From contig JAEUIC010000005.1 in assembly GCA_016795285.1 (NCBI GenBank), positions 372,001-436,000 on the forward strand: 64,000 bases of DNA, given 5' to 3'. A program made the translations under genes and the position numbers. The notes under the pieces were generated by a model. That model made no database searches and had not been told where the DNA came from. It worked only from the letters and a program-made list of their open reading frames with translations. The stretch is from Planctomycetota bacterium. Lineage in GTDB: Bacteria > Planctomycetota > B15-G4 > SIAN01. The first letter of the stretch is position 1. Each line of letters begins with the position of its first letter. Of the stretch, positions 18,707 through 27,367 are shown piece by piece.

Positions 18707-20040
18707 CAGCCGCCGTGCGCCGGGGGCTGGTCCTTGGCGTCTTCCACGCTGCGCCGCTTCAGCTGCGCGCCCGGCTCGCCGATCGGCGCGATGTCGTCGG
18801 GGCCGAAGCGCGACGGCGACGGGACCTGCATCCCCGGCGGCAGCACGCGGCGGAAGCGCTCCTGCGCGGTGCGCACGCGGGCGGAGCTCTTGATCTCGGC
18901 GATGTTGATCGCCTTCAAGTTCGGACCGGCGGGGTAGCGCAGCACCACCGACGAGGCGCGGTAGAGGTCGTGCCACGGCGCGTTCGCCGAGCGGGTGATC
19001 TTGTCGACCTTCAGGATGTAGGCAGCTTGCTTGTTGTAGACCGGTCCGACGATGTCGCCCTGCTCGAGCTCGAAGAGCGCCTTCGGGAAGGGGTAGAGGT
19101 AGAGCAGCGGACCGCGCTCGTCCTCGAGCGTGAGGCCGTCGACGTCTCGCGAGACGCTGTCCTCGCTATGGCTGCGCACTACGTCGCGCCACGTCGCTCC
19201 CGCCTTCAGCTTGGCGAGCGCCGCCGCGGCGCGCTTCTCGACGTCGGCCAGGTCGTCGCGGTAGTGCAGCAGCATCGCCTTCTGCTCGATCATCTCGGCC
19301 AGCACGACCGTCACGAACATCGCCTCGTCGCCCGGCGGGACGAAGCGCATCAAGTAGTTCCAGTACTCGTCCCACTCGGCGTCCGGCACCTTGAGGACGG
19401 CGACCCCGGTTCCCGGCACCGTCCGCATCTGGCCCGGATGGTCGGGATCGGGCTCCTCGCGGTTCAGCGGCCGCGGCTCGATCCCCTCGAGCCAGACCTC
19501 GAACGCGACGCCCGCCTCGATGGGATCGAACTGCGTGCGCCGGCCGTCGGCCGTGGCGGCCGCATCGAAGAACGGCAGCGTCGCGAGGTTCGAGCCGAGC
19601 GTGGTGCAGTCGACCACCCGCTGCGGCGGCGCCGGCGGTTGCGCCGGCTCCTCCGGTGCGCCCTCCTTGCCGCCCTGGTTGCGCCGCTTCCCCTGATTCC
19701 CCTTCTTGCCTTGCTTGTTGGGGCGCTCCTGCGCGTCGCCCGCCTCTTGGTCACCGGCTCCGCCGCCCGCCTTGCCGTTGGCACGCTTGCGCGGCGCCTT
19801 CGGCTCGCCCTTCTCCCCTTCCGCCGGGGCGGCCGGCTTCTCCTGCGGCTCCGCGGGCACCGGCGCCGGCGCGGGGGTCGGGGTCGGCGTCGGCGGAGCT
19901 TCCTGCGCGCGGCTGCCGACGGCGAGCGTGAGCAGCAAGCCGAGGCCGAGCAGCCGCTGGAACGGCGCGGGGAGCGGGAGGCGGGGGAAGGGTCGCAAGA
20001 GGGGTCTCCGCGGAGCCGGTCGGGGCCGGCCAGGGGGCAT
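18706..20040 (-). CDS. secreted parvulin-like (PpiC-type) protein with a low-complexity linker
   Basis: 444 residues. A long basic N-terminus and signal sequence (about residues 1-45, ending VGSRAQ) is followed by a Pro/Ala/Gly/Lys linker (about 46-140). The C-terminal part shows the parvulin pattern: LKAGATWRDVVRSHSEDS, a run ending FPKALFELEQGDIVGPV, and AAYILKVDKI. PpiC-type proteins are peptidyl-prolyl isomerases or chaperones acting on exported proteins; whether this copy is catalytic is not clear. Both ends overlap neighbours by TGATG, with the ATPase upstream and the permease downstream. This implies a stoichiometric partner of that transporter. A parvulin-like protein between ATPase and permease genes is not an arrangement I know. 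Confidence 0.65.
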   Translation of the reverse strand: MPPGRPRPAPRRPLLRPFPRLPLPAPFQRLLGLGLLLTLAVGSRAQEAPPTPTPTPAPAPVPAEPQEKPAAPAEGEKGEPKAPRKRANGKAGGGAGDQEAGDAQERPNKQGKKGNQGKRRNQGGKEGAPEEPAQPPAPPQRVVDCTTLGSNLATLPFFDAAATADGRRTQFDPIEAGVAFEVWLEGIEPRPLNREEPDPDHPGQMRTVPGTGVAVLKVPDAEWDEYWNYLMRFVPPGDEAMFVTVVLAEMIEQKAMLLHYRDDLADVEKRAAAALAKLKAGATWRDVVRSHSEDSVSRDVDGLTLEDERGPLLYLYPFPKALFELEQGDIVGPVYNKQAAYILKVDKITRSANAPWHDLYRASSVVLRYPAGPNLKAINIAEIKSSARVRTAQERFRRVLPPGMQVPSPSRFGPDDIAPIGEPGAQLKRRSVEDAKDQPPAHGG

Positions 20041-20837
20041 CAGGGAGTAAGACGGGCGCTCGCCAGGAAACGTTCCGCCCGCGCCTCGACGTCGGCGTCG
20101 GAGGTGAGCTGCCTGAAGAGCTGCTCGAGGGAGCGCTCGGGGCGACCGGCCAGCAACGCGCCCGGCGCCCCGTCGGCAACGATTTCGCCTTCGTGCAGGA
20201 TCAACACGCGGCTCGCGACGCTCTCGGCCACGTCGAGCAGGTGGGAGCTGTAGAGCACCGCCACGCCGCGCTGCGCGAGGCGGCGCAGGATCTCCTTCAC
20301 CTGCAGCACGGTCGGCGCGTCGAGGCCCGACAGCGGTTCATCGAGCAGCACCAGCCGCGGCTCGACGATGAATGCGGCGGCCAGCGCGGTGCGTTGCCGA
20401 TTGCCGCGCGAGCAGGCGGCCAACGGCACGTCGGCCAAGTCGTCGAGTCCGAGCGAGCCGAGCAGCTCGGGGATGCGCAGCGCCGCGGTCGCGTCGTCGA
20501 GCTCGTGGAGCCCCGCCACCAGCTCGAGCTGCTCGCGCGGGGTGAGCGCGTCGTAGAGCGGCGGCGTGTCGGGGAGGAAGGCGATCTCGCGGCGCAGCGC
20601 AGCCGAGTCGCTGGCGGGATCGCGGCCGAGCACGTGCACCGCGCCGCCATCGCGCGGCAGCTGGCCGGTGAGGATGCGGATCGTGGTCGACTTGCCGGCG
20701 CCGTTCGGGCCGAGGAAGGCGACCACCTCACCCGGCTCGATGCGGAACGACAATCCGCTCAGCACGCGCCGCGCGCCGAACGACTTGGTGAGTCCGCTGA
20801 CCTCGATCGCCGCCGCGCCGCCCAACTCGCTCTCCAC
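20040..20837 (-). CDS. ABC transporter ATP-binding protein (NatA/YtrB-like)
   Basis: 265 residues. Walker A GPNGAGKST, Q-loop region LPDTPPLYDALTPREQ, Walker B RLVLLDEPLSGLD and the switch histidine in SSHLLDVAE are all present. The signature motif is the degenerate SRGNRQR, typical of the NatA/CcmA-like branch rather than canonical LSGGQ. It powers the permease at 17060-18706. Start: GTG 20837 with GGAG 3-4 bases upstream, 13 bases after the stop of the FtsX-type permease, so it continues the same transcription unit. Confidence 0.88.
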   Translation of the reverse strand: MESELGGAAAIEVSGLTKSFGARRVLSGLSFRIEPGEVVAFLGPNGAGKSTTIRILTGQLPRDGGAVHVLGRDPASDSAALRREIAFLPDTPPLYDALTPREQLELVAGLHELDDATAALRIPELLGSLGLDDLADVPLAACSRGNRQRTALAAAFIVEPRLVLLDEPLSGLDAPTVLQVKEILRRLAQRGVAVLYSSHLLDVAESVASRVLILHEGEIVADGAPGALLAGRPERSLEQLFRQLTSDADVEARAERFLASARLTP

Positions 20838-20850
20838 GCGCTCCGCTCGG

Positions 20851-23433
20851 TCACGCCATCGTATCGAGCAGCGCGGTGCGCGGAGCGGCGCGCGCCGCGC
20901 GGCGACCGGGCAGCGCGCCGGCGAGCCAGCCGGTCGCCGTCGCCGCCACCAACGTCGCGACCGCGGTGGCGAGCGACGGCGCCGCCGCGACCGTGAACCC
21001 CATCTCCTCGAGCGAGATCTGCCGCAGCGCGACCAGCGCCGCCGCACCGCCGAAGAGCAGCGCCAGCACTCCGCCCGCGAAGCCGAGCAGCGCCCCCTCG
21101 GTCCGCAGCATGCGCGCCACCAGCGGCAGCGGCGCGCCGAGCGCGCGCAGCAGCGCCAGCTCGCGCCGCCGCAGCAGCACCGACACCAGCAGCGCGTGGA
21201 GCGTGCCGAGGAAGGCGACCACCACCGCGAGCCCCTCCTGCGCGAGGAGCAGCGTCCAGTAGCGCTCGACGATCCCCATCACGTTGCGCTGCACGGTGGC
21301 GGCATCGGCGACCAGCGCGCCCGCGTGCGGCGCCATCCGCCGCTCGACGTCGCGCTGCACGTCGGCCAACGGCCGCGTGCCGTCGAGCGTCAGCGCGAAC
21401 TCCTGCACGTGGTCGTCGTGGAAGGCGCCGTGGTAGAGGTCGTCATCGACCCAGATCGAGCCGCGCGGCCAGAGGTAGTCCTCCACCACCGCCAGCACGG
21501 GCAGCGCGAGCGGCCCCTCCGGCGCGGCCACCGTGACCGTGGCGCCGCGCCCCTTGCCGAAGCGGCGCGCGAACCCTTCGCTGACGAAGCATCCTTCGCC
21601 GCGCGCGAGGCGCTGCTCGTCGCGCGCGTCGCCGGCGACGTAGTTCGGATCGCCCGATTCGGGCGGACCGGCCGCGTCGTAGCTGAACAGCAGCACCCGC
21701 TCGCCGGCGTACGGGATGCGGGAGAAGCGCAGGCCGTGGCTGTGGAGCACGCCGGGGATCGCGGCGAGTTCGCGGTTGAGTCCGCGCTCGAAGTCGCAGC
21801 CGACCATCCCCGAGCCGACGAAGTCCTGCCCCATCACCAAGAGGTCCTCGCCGACGTTGGCGGCGAACCAGCGGTCGAGCATCCGCACGTAGCTCTTCAC
21901 CAGCACGTCGGTCGAGAAGACCAGCCCGAAGCCGAGCGCGATGGCGACGACGGTGAGCGCGCTCGAGCCCGCCGCGCGCGCGCAGTGGTCGCGTGCGAGG
22001 CGCGCCGAGACGCCGCCGCAGCGCAACAGCAGCGGCCCGCTGCCGCGCAGCGCCAGCGCCAGCAGCGGCTGCGTGCCGAGCGCGAGCGCCGCGACCAGCA
22101 GCCCCACCACGAGGTAGCCGCCGTGCGGGAGCGGCAGCGCGTCGCTCGCGAACGACAGCGCGGCGAGCAGCAGGCAAGCGAGCGCCGCGAGCGCCGGCCC
22201 GCGCGAGCGGTGCGCCGCCGTCCGCTCCGCGCCGCGCAGCGCCGTCAGCGCCGCGATCGGCGGCAGGCGCGCGGCCGCGAAGGCGGGCGGCACCACCGCC
22301 AGCAGCGCCGCCGCGAGGCCCGCTGCGATCCCGAGCGCCGCCTCGCTCGGCGACGGCGCGCGCACCACCACCTCGACGCGATCGAAGGTCTGCCCGACCG
22401 TCTCCCAGAAGAGCGCCCCCATCGTGCGCGCCAGCAGCCAGCCGAGCGGCACGCCGAGCAGCGCGCCGATCGCGCCGATCGCGGCCCCTTCGGCCAGCAG
22501 GAGCGCCTTCAGCCGGCCGGCCGTGAGGCCGAGGCAGCGGACGATCGAGAGCTCGCGGCGCCGTTCGGCGAGCGCCATCGAGAGCGTGCTGTGCACCAGG
22601 AACGCCGCGATCACCAGCGAGAGGAGCGCGACGAAGCGCAGCGCCAGCCGGAAGCTGCCGAGCGTCGCGTCGAACTCGCGCGCCTGCGTCGCCGGATCCT
22701 CGAGTTCGGCGCGCCCGTGGAGCTGCTCGCGCAACGCCGTCTCGAGCTCCGCGCGCGGGCGGCTGCCGTCGCTCCAGAGGTGGATCGAGTCGACGCGATC
22801 GCCGAGTCCCGCGAGGCGCATCGCATCGGCGAGCGGCACCCCCACCGCCACCATCCCGCTGCCTTCGAGCACGCCGGCCGCGTCGAACGTCGCGGCGACG
22901 CGGGCCGGCTGCCGGCCGGCGGGCGTCTGCACGAAGAGGGCGTCGCCGGGCGCGACCTTCCAGCTCGCCGCGAAGTCGGCCGGCAGGAAGAGCGGCACGC
23001 CGCCGAACAGCAGCGCGAGCGGTGCCGCGAATGCCGCCACCGCCGGCCGCGGCAGTCCGGGCAGCCCCTCGGGCAGCGTCGCCGGGTCGAGCCCGACGAG
23101 CGGCACGTTCCACTGCTCGACCGTCTCGCCGCGACCGAGCGCGAACGGGCGCATCACCAGCGGCACCGCGGCGCGCACGCCGGCGACCGCGCGCAGCGGC
23201 TCCGCCAGCGCGAGCGGCACGCCGGCGCGACCGGCGCGCACCGTCCAATCGGCGCCCGCCGCGCGCACGCGCGCCGTCTGCTCGAACGACTCGAGGACGC
23301 CGCGGTTGAGCGCCGCCATCGCCAGGAACGCGCCGACGCCGAGCGCCACCGAGCCGAGCGCGAGCGCCGTGCGCAACGCATGGCGCCGGAAGTGGCGCAG
23401 CGACAGGAGGCGCAGGATCGCGAGCAGGTTCAC
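20851..23433 (-). CDS. FtsX/MacB-type ABC permease with two FtsX domains
   Basis: 860 residues. An N-terminal helix (residues ~15-40) is followed by a large periplasmic domain (~45-250), three helices around RFVALLSLVIAAFLVHSTLS, a central pair of helices, a second periplasmic domain (~480-720), and a last three-helix bundle. This duplicated FtsX layout is that of lipoprotein or macrolide export permeases (LolC/E, MacB-like, YbbP). With the LolD-like ATPase directly upstream it probably extracts or moves a lipid or lipoprotein across the envelope. The GTG start at 23433 overlaps the ATPase stop (GTGA). Residues around ERRRELSIVRCLG and RRRELALLRALG mark the two conserved cytoplasmic coupling helices. 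Confidence 0.85.
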   Translation of the reverse strand: MNLLAILRLLSLRHFRRHALRTALALGSVALGVGAFLAMAALNRGVLESFEQTARVRAAGADWTVRAGRAGVPLALAEPLRAVAGVRAAVPLVMRPFALGRGETVEQWNVPLVGLDPATLPEGLPGLPRPAVAAFAAPLALLFGGVPLFLPADFAASWKVAPGDALFVQTPAGRQPARVAATFDAAGVLEGSGMVAVGVPLADAMRLAGLGDRVDSIHLWSDGSRPRAELETALREQLHGRAELEDPATQAREFDATLGSFRLALRFVALLSLVIAAFLVHSTLSMALAERRRELSIVRCLGLTAGRLKALLLAEGAAIGAIGALLGVPLGWLLARTMGALFWETVGQTFDRVEVVVRAPSPSEAALGIAAGLAAALLAVVPPAFAAARLPPIAALTALRGAERTAAHRSRGPALAALACLLLAALSFASDALPLPHGGYLVVGLLVAALALGTQPLLALALRGSGPLLLRCGGVSARLARDHCARAAGSSALTVVAIALGFGLVFSTDVLVKSYVRMLDRWFAANVGEDLLVMGQDFVGSGMVGCDFERGLNRELAAIPGVLHSHGLRFSRIPYAGERVLLFSYDAAGPPESGDPNYVAGDARDEQRLARGEGCFVSEGFARRFGKGRGATVTVAAPEGPLALPVLAVVEDYLWPRGSIWVDDDLYHGAFHDDHVQEFALTLDGTRPLADVQRDVERRMAPHAGALVADAATVQRNVMGIVERYWTLLLAQEGLAVVVAFLGTLHALLVSVLLRRRELALLRALGAPLPLVARMLRTEGALLGFAGGVLALLFGGAAALVALRQISLEEMGFTVAAAPSLATAVATLVAATATGWLAGALPGRRAARAAPRTALLDTMA

Positions 23434-24188
23434 GGTGCGCCGCCGCCCTCCGCGGCGAGCCACGCGCCATCGCGCAGCCGCACGACGCGATCGGCGAACG
23501 GCTCGGCGGCCGGATCGTGCGTGACGACCACCACGGTGCGCCCCTCGTCGTGCGCCAGCGAACGGAGCAGCGCGAAGATCTCCTGGCCGCGCACCGAGTC
23601 GAGGCTGCCGGTCGGCTCGTCGCAGAGCAGCACCGGCGGATCGGCGATCAGCGCGCGCGCGATGGCGACCCGCTGCCGCTCGCCACCGGAGAGCTGGTCG
23701 GGCAGGTGGTCGGCGCGCGCCGCGAGCCCCACCTGCGCCAGGCGCCGCGCCGCCGCCGCGCGCGCGCTCGCCTCGGCGACGCCGTCGAGCAGCAGCGGCA
23801 ACTGCACGTTCTCCTGCGCCGTCAACGTCGGCAGCAGGTGGAACTCCTGGAAGACGAAGCCGAGCTGGCGGCGGCGCAGCTCCGCGAGCCGCTCGTCGTC
23901 GAGGCGGGCGAGGTCGAGCGGGGCTTCGCGTGCGCCGCTCGCCAGCGCGGTCGCGCCGGCGGCGAGATGGAGCAGCACCTCGCCCGAGGTCGGCCGCTCG
24001 AGGCCGCCGAGCAGGTGGAGCAGCGTGCTCTTGCCGGAGCCCGACGGCCCCATCACCAGCAGCAGCTCGCCGCGCGCGATCGCGAGGTCGAGGCCGCGCA
24101 GCGCCTCCACCACCTCGCCGCCGCGCTCGAAGCGGCGCGTGACGCCGTGCAGGGTGAAGATCGGGGAGGAGCGGGCGTCGTCGTCCAT
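23430..24188 (-). CDS. ABC transporter ATP-binding protein (LolD/MacB-like)
   Basis: 252 residues with full motifs: Walker A GPSGSGKST, Q-loop GFVFQEFHLLPTLTAQENV, signature LSGGERQR, Walker B PVLLCDEPTGSLD and H-loop VVVTHDP. The QEFHLLPTLTA.ENV phrase is characteristic of the LolD/MacB group. It pairs with the FtsX-type permease, whose start overlaps its stop. It is the first gene of a five-gene minus-strand unit reaching down to 17060. Start: ATG 24188 without a clear SD. The gene is divergent from the AI-2E-type transporter, leaving a 122-base shared upstream region. Confidence 0.9.
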   Translation of the reverse strand: MDDDARSSPIFTLHGVTRRFERGGEVVEALRGLDLAIARGELLLVMGPSGSGKSTLLHLLGGLERPTSGEVLLHLAAGATALASGAREAPLDLARLDDERLAELRRRQLGFVFQEFHLLPTLTAQENVQLPLLLDGVAEASARAAAARRLAQVGLAARADHLPDQLSGGERQRVAIARALIADPPVLLCDEPTGSLDSVRGQEIFALLRSLAHDEGRTVVVVTHDPAAEPFADRVVRLRDGAWLAAEGGGAP

Positions 24189-24310
24189 GGCCGCGGGAAG
24201 CTACCGAAGCTGCGGCGCGGCGGTTGCAACGGGATCGCGGAATCCGGTCGCCGATCCGACCGCTGCGACGCGCGCGGCAGGTCCGTCGCGGCCGCTTGTA
24301 GAAAGCGCTC

Positions 24311-26119
24311 GTGCCAACTTCGCGGCTCGTCACGCTCGCGGCCATCGTCGTGGTGGTCGCGGCGCTCTCCCTGGCGCAGACGGTCCTGATGCCGGTCGCC
24401 ATGGCGATCTTCCTCAGCTTCGTGCTGTCGCCGCTGGTCGCCCGCCTCGAACGGTGGCACCTCGGCCGCGCTCCGTCGGTGCTGATCGTGGCGCTGCTCG
24501 CCTTCGGCGTCCTCGGCTCGGTCGGCTGGATCGTCGGCGGCCAAGCGGTCGACATCGTCACGAAGCTCCCCGACAGCCGCGCGAACCTCGCCGCCAAGCT
24601 GGAGCTCCTCCACGAGAAGCTGCGCGCGCCGCTGCAGCTCGCGAGCGACGCGCTGGCGCAGCTCGAACACGCCGATTGGCGCCCGGCGGCGGCGCCGGCG
24701 GGCGCAGCACCGGCGGGCGCAGCACCGGCGACCACGCCTTCGGACGCGCCCGCGGACGCGCCCGCGACGGTGGCCTCCTCGGCGCCTGCGGCCGACTCGC
24801 TGGCGGCACGCGTGCTCGGCATCACGGCCGGCGGACTCGGCTCGCTCTTCTCCGTCGTGGCGACCGGCGCGATCGTGGCGCTCCTCGTCGTGCTGATGCT
24901 GATCCAGCGCGGCGACCTGCGCGATCGCTTCATCGCGCTCTCGGGCGGCAGCGTGGTGGTCACCACGCAGGCGCTCGACGAGGCGGCGAAGCGCTTGAGC
25001 CGCTACCTGCTGGCGCAAACCGCCATCAACGCCGCGCACGGCGCGGCCATCGGCATCGGCCTGCAGCTGATCGGCGTCCCGAACAGCCTGCTGTGGGCGA
25101 TCCTCGCCGCGGTGCTCCGCTTCGTCCCCTACGTCGGCCCCTGGATCGCCGCCTCGATCCCGATCCTCTTCTCGTTGGCGGTCAGCGACGGTTTCACCGT
25201 GCCGCTCCTCGTCATCGCGCTGTTCGTCGCGTTCGAACTGTCGACCAACCTGGTCGTCGAGCCGCTGGTGCTCCCGAATCGGATCGGCGTCTCGACCACC
25301 GCGCTGGTGGTGAGCGTGATCTTCTGGACCTGGTTGTGGGGAACGCCGGGGCTCGTGCTGGCGGTGCCGCTCACCGTCTGCGTCGCCGTGATGGGCAACC
25401 ACATCCCATCGATGCGCTTCCTGTCGACGCTGCTCGGCGACGACTCGGTCGTCTCGGCGTCGGTGCGCCTCTACCAGCGGCTCATCGTCGGCGACGTCGA
25501 GGACGCCTTCGGCCTGGCCACGGCCGAACGGAAGGGCGGCAAGTCGTCGCTCGAGGTCCACGACGCGCTGCTGCTCCCGGCGCTCTGCCTGGCGCAACGC
25601 GACCGGCTCGACCTCGTGATCGACGAGCCGACGCTGCTCGAGGTGGTGAAGCGGGCGCGCGACCTCTCCGAGGAGTTGAGCGAGCGGCGCGATCCGACGC
25701 AGCCGGCGCGCGTCCGCAGCGATCCGCTGCGCGTCGTCTGCGTCGCGGCCGGCAAGGAGGCCGACGGAGCGGTGGCGGCGATGCTGTGCGCGGTGCTGCG
25801 GCGCGCCGGATTCGACGCCAGCGAGGCGCCCCCGAGTGCGCTGGTCGGCGAAGCGCTGGCGGCCATCGCTACGGCCCACGCCGACGCGATCTGCGTCTCG
25901 CAGCTCCCGCCGCTGTCGTTCTCCCGCCTGCGCTACGTCTGCAAGCGCGTGGAGGAGCGCTTCCCGGGCCGCCCGATCCTGGTCGGCACCTGGACGATGA
26001 GCCTCGACCTCGCGCGCGTGCACGAGCGGCTCGAGTCGAGCGCTGCGCTGCAGGTCGCCGGCTCGTTCGCGGAGATGGTCGAGCAGCTCGAGCGGCTCGC
26101 CGATGCGCCGCGCGCGTGA
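24311..26119 (+). CDS. AI-2E/PerM-family membrane transporter with a soluble C-terminal domain
   Basis: 602 residues. Seven or eight helices in the PerM order: two at the N-terminus, a helical periplasmic insert with an Ala/Pro linker (residues ~120-160, containing a duplicated PAGAA unit), then a helix block with the conserved RFVPYVGPWIA motif and TNLVVEPLVL. The C-terminal ~230 residues are soluble. They end in a Rossmann-like unit (VVCVAAGKEADGAVAAML, then AIATAHADAICVSQL and GRPILVGTW) resembling a cobalamin-binding-like fold, without the DxHxxG motif needed for B12. The transported molecule is uncertain for this family. Start: GTG 24311. It stands alone on the plus strand. Confidence 0.78.
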   Translation: MPTSRLVTLAAIVVVVAALSLAQTVLMPVAMAIFLSFVLSPLVARLERWHLGRAPSVLIVALLAFGVLGSVGWIVGGQAVDIVTKLPDSRANLAAKLELLHEKLRAPLQLASDALAQLEHADWRPAAAPAGAAPAGAAPATTPSDAPADAPATVASSAPAADSLAARVLGITAGGLGSLFSVVATGAIVALLVVLMLIQRGDLRDRFIALSGGSVVVTTQALDEAAKRLSRYLLAQTAINAAHGAAIGIGLQLIGVPNSLLWAILAAVLRFVPYVGPWIAASIPILFSLAVSDGFTVPLLVIALFVAFELSTNLVVEPLVLPNRIGVSTTALVVSVIFWTWLWGTPGLVLAVPLTVCVAVMGNHIPSMRFLSTLLGDDSVVSASVRLYQRLIVGDVEDAFGLATAERKGGKSSLEVHDALLLPALCLAQRDRLDLVIDEPTLLEVVKRARDLSEELSERRDPTQPARVRSDPLRVVCVAAGKEADGAVAAMLCAVLRRAGFDASEAPPSALVGEALAAIATAHADAICVSQLPPLSFSRLRYVCKRVEERFPGRPILVGTWTMSLDLARVHERLESSAALQVAGSFAEMVEQLERLADAPRA

Positions 26120-26180
26120 ACGGCGGCTCGCAGGCGGGGCGCCGCGCCGCGTCGCCCGCGACGCGGCGAGCGCGATCGAC

Positions 26181-26474
26181 TCAGAAGAGGATCACCACCA
26201 GCAGCACGGCCAGCACGACGACCGCCGCCACGCCGATCCCGGCGCCGGAGTGGCCGCCGGCGAACTCGCCGAGCTCGCCTGCCGCCGCTTCGCGAGCCGC
26301 GTAGTGGGCGATCTCGGCAGCGGTCGCGTCGCTCGGGGTCGAGGCGCACGGCAGCGAGTCGGTCGAGAGTGGCGCGTCGACGGGCAGGGCGCGGTTCGCG
26401 GAGGCGCCGCGCGCGCTCGGCAAGCCGACGGCGAGGGCGCAGCTCGACGCGAGGAGGAGGTGGCGGATCGTCAT
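26181..26474 (-). CDS. small secreted protein with C-terminal membrane helix (PA2779-like partner)
   Basis: 97 residues. Signal peptide ~1-24 (ending ARGASA), a short polar middle including EIAHYAAREAAAGELGEFAGG, and a C-terminal helix (about 78-97) ending at the last residue. The ATG overlaps the stop of the C39-like lipoprotein gene (ATGA), so it is made together with it. This layout, and the tight link to a C39-like lipoprotein, resembles the PA2778/PA2779 pair of Pseudomonas, whose function is unknown. The family call is by context and layout, not by strong sequence motifs. Confidence 0.6.
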   Translation of the reverse strand: MTIRHLLLASSCALAVGLPSARGASANRALPVDAPLSTDSLPCASTPSDATAAEIAHYAAREAAAGELGEFAGGHSGAGIGVAAVVVLAVLLVVILF

Positions 26475-27097
26475 GGCGGGTTCTCCGACGAGTTCACCTC
26501 GGCTGCGGCAGCGATCGCGCCGGTCGAGGGACGCAGGAACACCATCGCGAGGCGCCCTGCCGGCTCCCACTCGTCGAGGAAGCCTCCGAGCGCGTACTTC
26601 TGCCAACCGCGTGCCGGATCGATGGTGACGACGCAGTCGTTCGCGCGGCTGATGCCGACGACGACGGCGTAGTGCGACCAGGTCGCGTCGGACCACGACT
26701 GCAGCAGTCCGACCAGCACGGGACGCCCGCGCGCGAGCTCGTGCTCGAGGTCGGCGAACTCGCCGCGGATCACCCAAGCCGACAACCCCTTGGCGCGCGA
26801 GTGGTCCCGCAGCGTCGTCGCCGCGGTGCCGACCTCGGGCGCAGAGGGACACGCCGCGCGCACGTCGGCTTCGCTCGCGTCGATCCGCCAGTAGCCGAGG
26901 ATCATCGCCAGCGCCGCGCTGCCGCACTCCTCGCGACCGACCTGCGCGACGAAGGGGACGCCTTCGACCGCGGTCGCGCCGCAGGTGCGGCGCAGCTCCG
27001 CCGCCGTCGTGTCATCGCCAGGGCCGCGGTAGGCGGTGGCGCAGCCGGCGAGGAGCAGCACGGCGGCGGCAAGGCACGGGAGCGAGCGACGGCGCAT
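26471..27097 (-). CDS. C39-like cysteine peptidase lipoprotein (PA2778-like)
   Basis: 208 residues. The signal peptide has lipobox LLAGC and lipid-accepting Cys19. The papain-like fold shows all expected residues: oxyanion Gln52 and nucleophile Cys58 in FVAQVGREECGSAALAMI, His142 in WSHYAVVVGI and Asp160 in TIDPARGW. C39 domains normally cleave double-glycine leaders. Here there is no ABC transporter and the protein sits outside the cytoplasm, so the target is unknown. The small 97-residue partner overlaps by four bases. An 87-residue membrane protein ends two bases upstream. Confidence 0.78.
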   Translation of the reverse strand: MRRRSLPCLAAAVLLLAGCATAYRGPGDDTTAAELRRTCGATAVEGVPFVAQVGREECGSAALAMILGYWRIDASEADVRAACPSAPEVGTAATTLRDHSRAKGLSAWVIRGEFADLEHELARGRPVLVGLLQSWSDATWSHYAVVVGISRANDCVVTIDPARGWQKYALGGFLDEWEPAGRLAMVFLRPSTGAIAAAAEVNSSENPP

Positions 27098-27099
27098 CG

Positions 27100-27363
27100 T
27101 CAGCGCCGGCGCCGCATGCCGGGCGCGGCGGCGCGCACGAGAGCCGTCGGCCGCCGGCGCTCGAGCGCGCCGTGCAGGACGACCCCCTGCACGACGAGCG
27201 GGACGATGAGCCAGCGCCTGCGCCCGAGGAGTCCGAGCGCGAGCCCGAACAACGAGAGGGCGGAGGAGCGAGCGAGGAGGCGGCGTTCTTCGTCGCCTGC
27301 CTCGACGGGGTCGCGCAGCAACGCGCCGAGCGCCCCCCTCGACGCGATGCTGCGCGTGGTCAT
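27100..27363 (-). CDS. small membrane protein, unknown
   Basis: 87 residues with two adjacent hydrophobic stretches (about 30-46 and 50-65) separated by RRR, and a basic C-terminus. It resembles small two-helix inner-membrane proteins in general layout. No family is recognised. It is kept because it fits exactly between two neighbours: 4 bases after the 151-residue protein gene and 2 bases before the C39-like lipoprotein gene. This implies a four-gene operon from 27823 to 26181. Confidence 0.5.
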   Translation of the reverse strand: MTTRSIASRGALGALLRDPVEAGDEERRLLARSSALSLFGLALGLLGRRRWLIVPLVVQGVVLHGALERRRPTALVRAAAPGMRRRR

Positions 27364-27367
27364 CGGC

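Noticed and set aside
20566..26304. A 1,912-residue plus-strand ORF across the ABC operon
   Set aside because: Low-complexity Arg/Ala/Gln shadow of the minus-strand ATPase and permease genes.
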